A stretch of 64,000 nucleotides of DNA from an uncultured Endomicrobiia bacterium (GCA_937928765.1 CALFVX010000006.1:41549-105548), one strand, 5' to 3'; shown: positions 43,811 through 53,031, counted from the first letter of the stretch. Notes: generated by a model from the sequence alone, not told the origin. Program-made: numbers and translations.

Positions 43811-44053
43811 ATGACAGAAGATATTGCAGCAAAAGTAAAATCTATAGTAGCAGAATCTTTAGGAGTTGACATAAATGAAGTTACAGAAAATGCATCTTTT
43901 GTAAATGATCTAGGTGCAGATTCTCTTGATACTGTAGAATTAGTAATGACTTTAGAAGAACAATTTGGTATTGAAATACCAGATGAAGATGCAGAAAAAA
44001 TTCAAACAGTAGGACAAGCAATTGATTATATTAAAACAAAAATAAGCAAATAA
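43811..44053 (+). CDS. acpP: Acyl carrier protein
   Basis: The 80-residue acidic four-helix protein carries the phosphopantetheine attachment Ser in [32 protein letters not shown] forms the last helices. A strong AAAAAGGAGGAT lies before the ATG. It carries the growing acyl chain for FabH, FabG and FabF encoded alongside. Confidence 0.98.
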   Translation: MTEDIAAKVKSIVAESLGVDINEVTENASFVNDLGADSLDTVELVMTLEEQFGIEIPDEDAEKIQTVGQAIDYIKTKISK

Positions 44054-44080
44054 ATTTTAAAAATATAAAGGCATATTATT

Positions 44081-45319
44081 ATGAAGAAAAGGGTTGTTAT
44101 TACAGGGTTAGGTATAATTTCTCCTATAGGAATTGGTAAAGAAAATTTTACAAAATTGTTGAAAGAAGGATTTAGTGGAGTTGATTTAATTTCTTCTTTT
44201 GACACTTCTGGATATACTACAAAAATTGCTGCTGAAGTGAAATATTTTGATCCTGAAAGTTATATAGAGAGAAAAAAAGCAAGACGAATGGATAGGTTTT
44301 GCCAATTTGCATTTTCTGCTGCAAAGATGGCTATTGAAGACTCACAATTAAAATTAGAAAATGAAGATTTGTCGCGAATTGGTGTAATAGTGGGTTCTGG
44401 CATAGGTGGTATTTCAACAATAGAACGTGAGATGCGTATTTTGGTAGGGAAAGGACCTTCAAGAATAAGTCCGTTTCTTATTCCTATGGAAATAATAAAT
44501 ATTGCTGCAGGAGAGATTGCTATAGAGTATGGTTTTACTGGGCCTAATTATGGTGTTACTTCTGCTTGTGCATCATCAAATCATGCATTAGGTGATGCAT
44601 TAAGAATATTAAGATATGGAGATGCGGATGTTATAATTGTTGGTGGTTCTGAAGCAGCCATTACTCCTTTAGGATTGGCAGGATTTTGTGCTGCAAAAGC
44701 TTTGTCAGAAAGAAATGATGAACCTAAAAAAGCATCAAGACCGTTTGATAAAAATAGAGATGGTTTTGTTATGGGCGAAGGTGCTGCTTTTTTTGTTTTA
44801 GAAACACTCGAACATGCTTTAAAAAGAGAAGCTAAAATTTATGCAGAACTTGCTGGTTATGCTGCAACAGATGATGCATACCACATAACTGCACCAAGAG
44901 AAGATGCTACAACTCAAGCATTGTGTATGAAGCGAGCATTAGAAGATGGGGAGGTTAACATACAAGAAGTAGACTATATAAATGCTCACGGAACATCTAC
45001 GCCACTTAACGATAAATATGAAACATTGGCAATAAAAAAAGTTTTTGGTGAATATGCTTACAAAATTCCAATATCTTCAACAAAATCTATGACAGGACAT
45101 CTTTTAGGTGCTGCTGGTGCAGTAGAACTTGCTGCTGTTTTAACTTGTATGCAAAACAATTTTATTCATCCGACAATAAATTATGAAACACCAGATCCTG
45201 AATGTGATCTTTTTTATGTTCCAAATAAACCAATTGAAAAAGAAATAAATGTTGCAATTTCAAATTCGTTTGGTTTTGGTGGACATAATGCAGCGATTGT
45301 TGTAAAGAAATATAAATAA
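44081..45319 (+). CDS. fabF: Beta-ketoacyl-ACP synthase II
   Basis: FabF elongates acyl-ACP. The catalytic Cys lies in VTSACASSNHALGDA (about residue 165), and the two His residues in NAHGTSTPLNDKYE and KSMTGHLLGAAGA. The C-terminus NSFGFGGHNAAIV is characteristic. At 412 residues it has normal length. It closes the fab cluster, followed 6 nt later by rnc. Confidence 0.98.
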   Translation: MKKRVVITGLGIISPIGIGKENFTKLLKEGFSGVDLISSFDTSGYTTKIAAEVKYFDPESYIERKKARRMDRFCQFAFSAAKMAIEDSQLKLENEDLSRIGVIVGSGIGGISTIEREMRILVGKGPSRISPFLIPMEIINIAAGEIAIEYGFTGPNYGVTSACASSNHALGDALRILRYGDADVIIVGGSEAAITPLGLAGFCAAKALSERNDEPKKASRPFDKNRDGFVMGEGAAFFVLETLEHALKREAKIYAELAGYAATDDAYHITAPREDATTQALCMKRALEDGEVNIQEVDYINAHGTSTPLNDKYETLAIKKVFGEYAYKIPISSTKSMTGHLLGAAGAVELAAVLTCMQNNFIHPTINYETPDPECDLFYVPNKPIEKEINVAISNSFGFGGHNAAIVVKKYK

Positions 45320-45325
45320 TTTTTT

Positions 45326-46024
45326 ATGGAAAAAATAGACGAACTACAAAATATATTAGGTATAAAATTTAAAAACAGAGAACTTTTAAAAGCAGCACTT
45401 ATACATAAATCCTGGTCAGTAGAAAATAAAAATAAAATTAATAATGAAAGATTAGAATTTTTAGGTGATAGTGTATTAGCAGTGATTGTTGCAGAGTTTT
45501 TGTATGAATCATATCCTACAAAAGATGAAGGTGAATTATCAAAATTAAAATCTGTTTTAGTTTCAAAGCAACAATTGTCAAAATGGGCTAAAGATATACA
45601 TCTAGATAAATATATATTAATAAGTACATCAGAAGAAACTTCTGGTGGCAGAAAAAAAGATACTATTATAGCAGGAAGTTTTGAGGCAATACTTGGTGCT
45701 ATTTATTTAGATCAAGGAATTGATAAATGTCGTGATTTTGTTAAAAAAAAATTTTTATCTAAAGGGATAGAGATAGAGTTAAAAGATTATAAAAGTATAC
45801 TTCAAGAAATATTACAAAAAGAATTTAAAACCTTACCTCAATATGAAATAGTAAAAGAAACAGGACCTGATCATAACAAAGAATTTGATTGTATAGTTAA
45901 GTTGGACAAAGAATCGTTAGGTTATGGTAAAGGAAAAACAAAAAAACAGGCACAACAAAATGCTGCAAAAGAAGCTTTGAAATATATAGAGAATTTAAAA
46001 TTAAAGAAACGAAAGAATAAATAA
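45326..46024 (+). CDS. rnc: Ribonuclease III
   Basis: RNase III cuts double-stranded RNA, including rRNA precursors. NERLEFLGDSVLAVIVAEF carries the first catalytic Glu and Asp. The second catalytic segment reads AGSFEAILGAIYLD: the Glu is kept, but the Asp commonly seen in ADxxEALIGA is Gly. A C-terminal dsRNA-binding domain covers about residues 155-225 (GYGKGKTKKQAQQNAAKEAL). At 232 residues it is complete. No visible Shine-Dalgarno is present. Order fabF-rnc is widely conserved. Confidence 0.95.
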   Translation: MEKIDELQNILGIKFKNRELLKAALIHKSWSVENKNKINNERLEFLGDSVLAVIVAEFLYESYPTKDEGELSKLKSVLVSKQQLSKWAKDIHLDKYILISTSEETSGGRKKDTIIAGSFEAILGAIYLDQGIDKCRDFVKKKFLSKGIEIELKDYKSILQEILQKEFKTLPQYEIVKETGPDHNKEFDCIVKLDKESLGYGKGKTKKQAQQNAAKEALKYIENLKLKKRKNK

Positions 46025-46034
46025 TAATATTTTT

Positions 46035-46109
46035 GCCCCCATCGTCTAGCCTGGTCTAGGACACGGGTCTTTCAAGCCCGCAGCAGGGGTTCAAATCCCC
46101 TTGGGGGCA
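46035..46109 (+). tRNA. tRNA-Glu (anticodon TTC)
   Basis: The acceptor stem GCCCCCA pairs perfectly with TGGGGGC. The anticodon arm CGGGT-CTTTCAA-GCCCG displays TTC, and the T arm GGGG-TTCAAAT-CCCC is intact. The discriminator base is A, and CCA is not encoded. No other tRNA was seen in the window. Confidence 0.97.
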
Positions 46110-46233
46110 ATTTGTAAGCTTTATAAAAATATATTCTACTTTTTATCCTGTCGTATTTTCTATAAAATATACCTTACCAAATAAGTATTTTTTAAATTTT
46201 TTGTTTCTCAATATTTTTTGTAAAATAATCAAA

Positions 46234-46249
46234 TGTGATTTTTGTCACT
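46234..46249 (+). promoter_or_regulatory. CRP/FNR-type operator upstream of FecR gene 2
   Basis: TGTGA-TTTTTG-TCACT matches the operator at 4665 in all but one base, and the following TTATGTTG is also shared. It is positioned 21 nt before the -35. Confidence 0.72.
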
Positions 46250-46254
46250 TTATG

Positions 46255-46283
46255 TTGACATTATAATGAATTATTTATATATA
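46255..46283 (+). promoter_or_regulatory. Predicted promoter of FecR gene 2
   Basis: A consensus -35 TTGACA (46255-46260) and TATATA (46278-46283) are spaced by 17 nt. This is the best -35 match of the three co-patterned promoters. Confidence 0.68.
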
Positions 46284-46343
46284 AACAAATCAGTAGAACT
46301 AAATTCAGGTTATGTAAATTTTTTTTTAAAAATTATTCTAGAA

Positions 46344-46367
46344 AGTGAAAAATTAAGAAAGATAAAA
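46344..46367 (+). repeat. 8-nt-period degenerate repeat, array D
   Basis: Three 8-mers read AGTGAAAA, ATTAAGAA, AGATAAAA. It is weaker than the arrays at 24225, 24292 and 39268 but has the same unit and period. It lies in the leader of FecR gene 2. Confidence 0.4.
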
Positions 46368-46525
46368 TATATTTGAAAGATATGAAGTAGTTATTAATTG
46401 AATTATTAGTTTTATTTTTATTTTTTTCATTAAGAGTAGATTAAGTGATGTTTTATATCGCATATAAAATTTAAATTTTCATAAAGAAAGTTAACAAAAC
46501 TTATTTCAAAAGGAGGTAATAAAAA

Positions 46526-48163
46526 ATGAAAAAGATAATCATCGCATTGAGTATATGTATTTTATCTTTAAGTTTTGTTTTAAAAGCAGAAGAAGTTGTA
46601 GTAGCAAACTATACTGGAAATGTTTTATTTTGGCAAAAAAATCAATGGGTAAATATTGATAAAGGTATGATATTAAAAGAAAAAGATAAGATAAAAACAT
46701 TACAAAAAAGTAAAGTTGTGCTTGTTTTTCCTAACGGAAGTACTATAACTTTAGCAGAAAACACACAGATTACAATAGAACAACTTTTAAACAAGATATC
46801 TGTTTACTTAGAAGAAGGGAAAATAAAAAGTAAAGTTAAAGAGTTGCAAACATCACAAATTTTTGAGGTAAAGACAGCAGTATGTGTTGCATCAGTTCGT
46901 GGTACAGAATTTGTGTTAAGTTATATATATAACCAAGCTGAACTTTTAGTTATAGAGGGTAAAGTTCTATTTAGCGACAATTTTGGTTCCTATTTAGAGG
47001 TTTTACAAAACGAATTTTGTAATTTAACCCAACAAGGAACTTTAAAAGAAAAATCTTTTGCTGGTGAAGATAAAATAAATAGTTTATTGGAAGAATTTAA
47101 AGATGTAGAAGTTGAACAGAAAGATGAAACTGAAAAAGCAAAAAAGGAAGAAAAACAACTGCAACAAAGAAAAAAAGAAGATATTGAAAAAGAAAATATT
47201 GTAAGATTAAAAGAGGAATTACGAAATTTTATAAATGAGACAAGGTTAGAAAAATATTATATTAATGAGATAGTCCAACAAACCAAAGATGCAGACTTTC
47301 AATCAGGAAGAACATTAAGAGATGTTCACGGAAACCTAACCCGTGTAGAACAGGTTGTTTCAAGAAATAAAGATAATACAGTTGAATTTATAAATATTAC
47401 AAAAAGAGATATGTACAAATATAGAGGATATTATAAAGATTATGCTGATGAAGTGAATTCTGAAAAACCACGAGTTGATATTCTTAAAGTAGGAATAGAA
47501 TTTAACCAACCTTTGCCAGAGAAAATTTCTGAATGGCCAAAATATATTACTGAAAAAAATAAAAATGATAGATTAGATTTTTATCCTACAAGAATGTATT
47601 GCGAACTTTCAAATAATTATAAAGATAGTTTACTTCAGGAAGTAAATTTTAATAAAACATTTAAAGATTCAAAAGAGAAACTTGATGGTAAAGTTAATAT
47701 ATATATTTCAAATGGTAACGAAAAATATCAAGTTGATATAGACTATGATGAAGATATAAAAGGTAAATTGCCTGAAAGTAAAAATAAGAGTGAAGATGAT
47801 ACTAAATTATGGGCTTGGGCGTATGGTCCTTTGCCTGTTACAAAAGATATTAATAATGATGGTAAAGTTGATAACAAAGATATTTTATGGATGAAAAATG
47901 AAGCATATCTAATAAACAACAACGGTAATATTTTAACTACTTCATATTTTACTTCTGGTGGTTCTAAAGATCCATTTACTATTCTTAAAGAAATTGCAGT
48001 TGAAAGTATAATATTTGTAAGGAGAAATAATAATAATTCTCCAGCAGATAATTTTTTTAATCGTAATATAGATCTTGTTTTAACAGCAGATATTGTTATA
48101 GCTTTAGTGAAACAAATTGCACCTTCTATGAGTGATATAAAAATAGAAAAAAATAATGATTAA
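46526..48163 (+). CDS. FecR-domain secreted/periplasmic protein 2
   Basis: A signal peptide (1-21, ending VLKAEE) precedes a FecR domain at about residues 30-160 (LEEGKIKSKVKELQTSQ, then SVRGTEFVLS and LLVIEGKVLFSD). A charged Lys/Glu linker follows (about 190-230). The C-terminal 300 residues align in motifs with the FecR protein at 4914: FQSGRTLRDVHGN, YLINNNGNILTT and NIDLVLTADI have counterparts there in the same order. An EF-hand-like DINNDGKVDNKD occurs in the C-terminal part. AAAAGGAGG lies before the ATG. It opens surface module 2. The function is unknown. Confidence 0.8.
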   Translation: MKKIIIALSICILSLSFVLKAEEVVVANYTGNVLFWQKNQWVNIDKGMILKEKDKIKTLQKSKVVLVFPNGSTITLAENTQITIEQLLNKISVYLEEGKIKSKVKELQTSQIFEVKTAVCVASVRGTEFVLSYIYNQAELLVIEGKVLFSDNFGSYLEVLQNEFCNLTQQGTLKEKSFAGEDKINSLLEEFKDVEVEQKDETEKAKKEEKQLQQRKKEDIEKENIVRLKEELRNFINETRLEKYYINEIVQQTKDADFQSGRTLRDVHGNLTRVEQVVSRNKDNTVEFINITKRDMYKYRGYYKDYADEVNSEKPRVDILKVGIEFNQPLPEKISEWPKYITEKNKNDRLDFYPTRMYCELSNNYKDSLLQEVNFNKTFKDSKEKLDGKVNIYISNGNEKYQVDIDYDEDIKGKLPESKNKSEDDTKLWAWAYGPLPVTKDINNDGKVDNKDILWMKNEAYLINNNGNILTTSYFTSGGSKDPFTILKEIAVESIIFVRRNNNNSPADNFFNRNIDLVLTADIVIALVKQIAPSMSDIKIEKNND

Positions 48164-48291
48164 ATTTGAGTATTGCTAGAAGAGTATTTCTTCAAACAAA
48201 AATCTTTTCTTATTTTTATTTGATTTATTCATTATAATTTTATATAATAATTGCAAAAAATGTATTTTAGATTTTTTATAAGGAGAAGAAT

Positions 48292-49056
48292 ATGAAAAAA
48301 TTTTTCTTATATATTTTTTTTATATTTTTTGCAGTTTCATTGTATAGCATCTCCTCTTACGCTATTGATTTAACACAAGAAATAATAGATTTAGGTTTAA
48401 ATTTTATAGAAAATCCTGCAGATTTGTTTTTTAATCTACAACAGAATATAGAAGATTGCTCACCAATTCCTGCAGGACAAATTGAAGGGTTAAAAAAGAA
48501 ATATTTTGGTTTAAGAACTAATGTATTTCCAACTTTGTTTCCTACATCTTTAGTAAATATTTCTTTTAAAACAAGATTTAATACTGAAACAAAATATATT
48601 CCTCAGATAGGTTTAATTGGTGGTGTTGGTAGAATTATCGCTTTAAGTTTAATACCGTCAACAAATTCAAATGGAGAAGAAATTCCTAAACCTGAAAATA
48701 ATGTTTATTATTATGGTTTGATTTTTTCTAAAACATTTGAGAATACAATTTTATATTTTGGTACAAAATATTCAGAATTTTTTCTAAAAGTAAAACTTCC
48801 ACAAGAAATAGATTTTTATGGCAGCACATTAAATGAGATAAATTTTATTGTGAATGATACTTTTTTGTTTACGGGTATAATGCTTCCAGTTGATATCAAA
48901 AAAACAATTGTTGCACAGATGTCTTATGGAATAAAATATAAAAAAATTGTAGGACGGTTAGGTGCTGAATATAATCATTTGCAAATAGGTGTTGACATAT
49001 TTCCTGAGGGACTTTTAGTTTTACATCCATATATAGCATACAAATGGCAGTTTTAA
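48292..49056 (+). CDS. Predicted outer-membrane or periplasmic beta-rich protein
   Basis: I do not recognise this 254-residue protein. It has a signal peptide (residues 1-25, ending SSYA), about a dozen alternating hydrophobic segments and a terminal aromatic residue (AYKWQF), consistent with an outer-membrane barrel. ATAAGGAGAAG precedes the ATG. It sits between FecR 2 and the barrel at 49294 and has no counterpart in module 1. Confidence 0.65.
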   Translation: MKKFFLYIFFIFFAVSLYSISSYAIDLTQEIIDLGLNFIENPADLFFNLQQNIEDCSPIPAGQIEGLKKKYFGLRTNVFPTLFPTSLVNISFKTRFNTETKYIPQIGLIGGVGRIIALSLIPSTNSNGEEIPKPENNVYYYGLIFSKTFENTILYFGTKYSEFFLKVKLPQEIDFYGSTLNEINFIVNDTFLFTGIMLPVDIKKTIVAQMSYGIKYKKIVGRLGAEYNHLQIGVDIFPEGLLVLHPYIAYKWQF

Positions 49057-49135
49057 AATAAGTTTTTTAAAAGTTATAGCTTTTTAATAATCTTTAAGAA
49101 ATAAGAAAAACTGAAAATTATTTTTATCTTAACTT

Positions 49136-49168
49136 TATCAAGATGTTATTAAAGGTTCTGTATATAAA
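49136..49168 (+). promoter_or_regulatory. Promoter-like element before barrel gene 2
   Basis: TATCAAGAT (49136-49144) and TGTATATAAA (49159-49168) are separated by 14 nt, exactly as at 4775-4807. The extended -10 form (TG-TATATA) would suit a promoter with a weak -35. Confidence 0.45.
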
Positions 49169-49293
49169 AATCTACACTAGCCTTAATTAATAGAATTGAG
49201 GTTTAAAAAGTAAATTAGGTAGTAGTCAGTAAAAGTAGATGGTAGTTATATATAAATAAAAAATTTAATAAAGCTTTTAAAAAGGAGTAAAAT

Positions 49294-50487
49294 ATGAGAA
49301 TTGTAAAGGTTTTATTTTTTTTATTACTTTATTTTTTATTTATAGCTAGGATCTTTGCAGAAAAATGGTTGCCTTATTATTTGTTTGATTTTTCAGAAGG
49401 TATATATTTACCATCTAAAGGTAAATTGGGATTTGCTACTGTGCTTTTAAACGATATAGGTTTTATTTTAAAACCTATTGATGAACATACTGGAATTTTT
49501 TATTATCAGTTAAAATACGAAGGTCCTGGACTTAAACGTCAGGAGGGAGAAAAATTTGAACAAAGAATGATTGGCCACAGTTTAATCTTACAACATAGCT
49601 ATAAATACAAATTTTTTGTTTTTAAAACAAAATTTAATTATGGATATGATTTTTTACGCAGTGGAACAAACGAGCTTTGGGGATTAGGATTGTATGATAA
49701 TGAAAGAATTGGTTTATTAGAAGAAGTTGAGTATAAATTTTTAGAAGATTTTAAATTAAAAGGACAAATAGGATATAATTTTATAAAATTTCCTAATTAT
49801 ACAAGTTTAATTGAAGAATATATTTCAGGTGCCGAAGAAACAACTGCTGGAAAACAAGACAACCATATGTTTTTAGCAAACTTAAAATTAAATTACAAAA
49901 TTAATAATTTTGGTATTTTGTCTATAATTCAAAACTATATAAACCAACAAGTTTTAGACGAAACAGCTACATATTCTAACGAAAAACAGAAAGATTTTTC
50001 TTTAGAAATAAATTACTATATTGAAACTCTAAAATTGACAAAGTTTCTTTCTTTTTCTCCATATACAGCTTTTAAATACAAAGATTCAAATCAAGCATTT
50101 TTGTATTTAATTTCGTATGATATCACAACTTCAACACCACAGGTTGTAAAAGATTATTATGATTATACAAAAATTATATTTTCTTTCCCATTTAATTTTT
50201 ATCTTACAGAAACAAAAATTTTAAGTTTTATTCCAGAATTTGAGATAACATCTTATTTATTTCGCCAACCGAGAGATGAAAATAACAACTTTATAGAAAA
50301 CGAAAAACAAAAAAATTTCTTAGCTTTGTATTCTTTGATTTATACATCACAAAGTTTTGACAAACACAGAAAAGTTTCTTTATTTTATACTTATCAACAA
50401 CAAAGTTCTAACATGAAGTTTGAAAAATATTATCCGTATAACTATTCAGCACATTATTTTGGTATAAAGTTTAGTTATAGTTATTAA
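49294..50487 (+). CDS. Predicted outer-membrane beta-barrel protein, module 2
   Basis: The protein has a signal peptide (1-23, ending RIFAEK), repeated amphipathic strands and an aromatic C-terminus (KFSYSY). The C-terminal SSNMKFEKYYPYNYSAHYFG is closely related to the end of the barrel at 6498, and an internal IKFPNYTSLI matches IKYPNYQTLV there. AAAAAGGAG precedes the ATG. It directly precedes the M6 protease, just as its paralogue precedes the 1603-residue cargo. The barrel may be a pore or accessory for the neighbouring secreted protein; this is inference. Confidence 0.75.
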   Translation: MRIVKVLFFLLLYFLFIARIFAEKWLPYYLFDFSEGIYLPSKGKLGFATVLLNDIGFILKPIDEHTGIFYYQLKYEGPGLKRQEGEKFEQRMIGHSLILQHSYKYKFFVFKTKFNYGYDFLRSGTNELWGLGLYDNERIGLLEEVEYKFLEDFKLKGQIGYNFIKFPNYTSLIEEYISGAEETTAGKQDNHMFLANLKLNYKINNFGILSIIQNYINQQVLDETATYSNEKQKDFSLEINYYIETLKLTKFLSFSPYTAFKYKDSNQAFLYLISYDITTSTPQVVKDYYDYTKIIFSFPFNFYLTETKILSFIPEFEITSYLFRQPRDENNNFIENEKQKNFLALYSLIYTSQSFDKHRKVSLFYTYQQQSSNMKFEKYYPYNYSAHYFGIKFSYSY

Positions 50488-50527
50488 CTATCAAATGTAT
50501 GTTCTATAATATAAATATAATTTATAA

Positions 50528-52141
50528 ATGAAAATTAATAAAATTATTTTATTTTTTATATTTTTTACTTTTTTATCTTCTTCACTTCTTTACTCAGTGG
50601 CACCACATATTTCTGAAAAGTATTATAAAAACAGACCAAAAATAAAACCGAAATCTTTAGTTGATGTTTCTTATCTTAAACTTAAAGCTGCTCCAAGAAT
50701 AGAAATCGCTAAAGCTTTGGGTTCTGTTGGGACAAAAAAAGTTGCTGTGATTTTAGTGGATTTCCAATCTGTTCAATTTACAAATTTAAAAGAAGCAAAT
50801 ACTACTTTTAATAAATTAAAAGAATACTATAAAGAAGTTTCTTATGGCCAACTTCAGCTTGATATAACATTTTTTTATCAAGGCGGTTCTACAAAAACAT
50901 TAACAGGTTTAGAAAGTCCATATAGAATGCCTAATGATATTTCTTATTATTCTAAAAACACAGAGTATTCTCTTTCTCAACTTGTTAAAGATGCTGTTTA
51001 TAAATCTGGAGTTTCTAAATCAAACTATGACTGTGTTATGGTTTTACATGCGGGCTATGGTGCAGAATCTATGAACCCACCTGATGGTCATATATGGTCT
51101 GTTTATGTTAATTGGGATGATGTTGTTGTTAATGGATTTACTGACGGAACTATAGTCCCTGAGAAGGAAAGTAATAATTATTCGCCATTAGGTGTTATAG
51201 CTCATGAGTTTGGACATCAATTGGGATTGCCGGATTTGTACTATCCAGCAGAAGATGGCAGTCAATATAGTATAGTGGGTGTTTGGTGTTTAATGGATTA
51301 TGGATGTTGGTTAGGAAATCCTTATGGTTCACAACCTGCACATTTATCTGCTTGGTGTAAAGATTTTTTAAGTTGGGTTGATTTAGAAATTGTGTCTTCT
51401 ACAAAAAGAAATGTTCAACTTCCTTATGTTGAATTATCTTCTTCTGTAATAAAAGTTGAAATTCTTACTGCCGATAATCCAAAAAAAGAATATTTTTTGT
51501 TAGAATATAGAAGAAAAACACTTTTTGATTCTTCTTTGCCAGGTGAAGGAGTTTTGATATGGAAAATTGATGATAATATTGCTAAAGATCCTTATAGGTT
51601 AATGATGAACAATATAAACTCTGGTAAACCATATTATGGTGTTGACTTAATTGAAGCAGATAGCACTCCTGCTGGTTTAAATTATGACAATTCAGGCGAT
51701 CCGTTTCCTGGTAGCAAGAATATTGTAAAATTTTTGCCTTCAGATTATAATTTAGTTGTTTCTAATGGTGAGATTATACCTATCTATATAACTGAGATTA
51801 GTAATAATTCAACATTTGCAAGTTTTAATATTTTGTGTGAGTTAGAAATAAAAAATCTTGTCCAAGGTGAGGTTAAAATTGGCAATAACTATACATATGC
51901 AGGGAAATTGATGACTTTAGGGTTTAATCTATTAGAACCTTCAGAAATTGAAATCTTAGTTTACAATTTATCAGGCAAAGTGGTGAAAAATTTTGGTAAA
52001 ATGTATTTTACAGCTGGTAAACATACTATCCAGTGGTATGCAGTTGATGATGAAAATAAAAATTTATCTTCTGGTTTGTATTTTTTAGTATTTAAAGGGA
52101 AAAATATTCACAAAGTTGAAAAGTTTATAATAAAAAAATGA
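50528..52141 (+). CDS. Secreted M6-family metalloprotease with T9SS-type C-terminal domain
   Basis: A signal peptide (1-23) is followed by a catalytic domain with the zinc motif HEFGHQLGLPDLY (about residue 226) and a later CLMDYG, as in M6 (immune-inhibitor-A-like) peptidases. The last 90 residues form a sorting-type domain: LGFNLLEPSEIEILVYNLSG, then GKHTIQW and SSGLYFLVFKG, with a final basic KFIIKK. This is the same pattern as the tail of the 1603-residue cargo. It is thus a probable surface or extracellular protease exported through the same route. The stop overlaps the PorV-like gene by 4 nt. No clear Shine-Dalgarno. Confidence 0.87.
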   Translation: MKINKIILFFIFFTFLSSSLLYSVAPHISEKYYKNRPKIKPKSLVDVSYLKLKAAPRIEIAKALGSVGTKKVAVILVDFQSVQFTNLKEANTTFNKLKEYYKEVSYGQLQLDITFFYQGGSTKTLTGLESPYRMPNDISYYSKNTEYSLSQLVKDAVYKSGVSKSNYDCVMVLHAGYGAESMNPPDGHIWSVYVNWDDVVVNGFTDGTIVPEKESNNYSPLGVIAHEFGHQLGLPDLYYPAEDGSQYSIVGVWCLMDYGCWLGNPYGSQPAHLSAWCKDFLSWVDLEIVSSTKRNVQLPYVELSSSVIKVEILTADNPKKEYFLLEYRRKTLFDSSLPGEGVLIWKIDDNIAKDPYRLMMNNINSGKPYYGVDLIEADSTPAGLNYDNSGDPFPGSKNIVKFLPSDYNLVVSNGEIIPIYITEISNNSTFASFNILCELEIKNLVQGEVKIGNNYTYAGKLMTLGFNLLEPSEIEILVYNLSGKVVKNFGKMYFTAGKHTIQWYAVDDENKNLSSGLYFLVFKGKNIHKVEKFIIKK

Positions 52142-53025
52142 AAAAGTATATATTTTTAACTTTTATATTTTTTAACAAAATTTTACTTTTAGCTAATCAG
52201 ATTGAAATAATTAACCTACCTTTAGCAAAAAGTTTATCTTTAGCATCAGAAACATCTTTGGTAGACAACAGATCTTTTAATGTGTTGACAAATCCTTCAA
52301 TGTTATACAGAATTGATTCTGGTTACAGCTTAGAGTTTAATAAATTATTTTACTATGCAGATTCAGGATATAATTTGTTAGGATTTTCAGTTAAAGAAGG
52401 TGAGGGTAATATAAGCTTTGTTTTTGGCAGATTTTCTTCAGGAGAGTTGAAAGTTTTTGATATAGAAGGTAATCAAACAGTAGAAGTTGCAGAATATTCT
52501 GTTTCTTTGCTGGCAGTTGGATTTTCCTCTAAAATTAATTCATCTAAAAATTATAATTTATATTTAGGTTTAAGTGGTTATGGTATATTTGAAAAAATTA
52601 ATATAGAATCACAATATTGGGGTTCTAACATAGGTTTGGTTTATGAAAGAGTATTTAATAGTAAAATTTTTAATTCTTTTTGTGTTGGTGGTGTGATAAA
52701 AGGTTTAGGTATGAATAATAATTTGATGCATAACGAAGCAATTTATTTTGATATTAAAAGAATAAAAGTTATATTTGGTTATCAAAATTATTATCCTGAA
52801 AAAGTTGAAGATAATTATAAGTTGGGTATATCTGCAACGATTTATAAATCAAAAAATAACAACTATAATATAATATTAGATTTAGGTTATAATTTTGGAG
52901 TTTATAATGAAAGTATTAGTTGTGGATTTGAAATAAGAATAAAGAATATTTTAATTAATTATTCTTTTGTAAATCATAGTTATCTTACTAGTTTACATAA
53001 TATTTTTTTAAGCTTTAAGTTATAA
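52138..53025 (+). CDS. Divergent PorV/PorQ-like outer-membrane protein
   Basis: The 295-residue protein has a signal peptide (1-19) followed by LPLAKSLSLASETSLVDNRS and VLTNPSMLYRI. This is a degraded form of the PorV/PorQ signature (ARAxAMGGA...DDxxxxxxNPAGL) that is clear in the protein at 12741. Regular amphipathic strands follow, and the C-terminus SYLTSLHNIFLSFKL parallels the family ending. It overlaps the M6 protease by 4 nt, so the two are translationally coupled, again a cargo-plus-PorV pair. The family call is weaker than for 12741. Confidence 0.62.
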   Translation: MKKYIFLTFIFFNKILLLANQIEIINLPLAKSLSLASETSLVDNRSFNVLTNPSMLYRIDSGYSLEFNKLFYYADSGYNLLGFSVKEGEGNISFVFGRFSSGELKVFDIEGNQTVEVAEYSVSLLAVGFSSKINSSKNYNLYLGLSGYGIFEKINIESQYWGSNIGLVYERVFNSKIFNSFCVGGVIKGLGMNNNLMHNEAIYFDIKRIKVIFGYQNYYPEKVEDNYKLGISATIYKSKNNNYNIILDLGYNFGVYNESISCGFEIRIKNILINYSFVNHSYLTSLHNIFLSFKL

Positions 53026-53031
53026 TTTTTC

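Larger units (their letters stand above)
46110..46525 (+). other. Intergenic region between tRNA-Glu and FecR gene 2
   Basis: The 416-nt gap contains no convincing ORF. It holds the CRP-type operator and promoter at 46234-46283, an 8-nt-period repeat at 46344, and an unusually long predicted leader of about 235 nt before the FecR ATG. I saw no clear terminator for the rnc/tRNA transcript. Confidence 0.6.
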
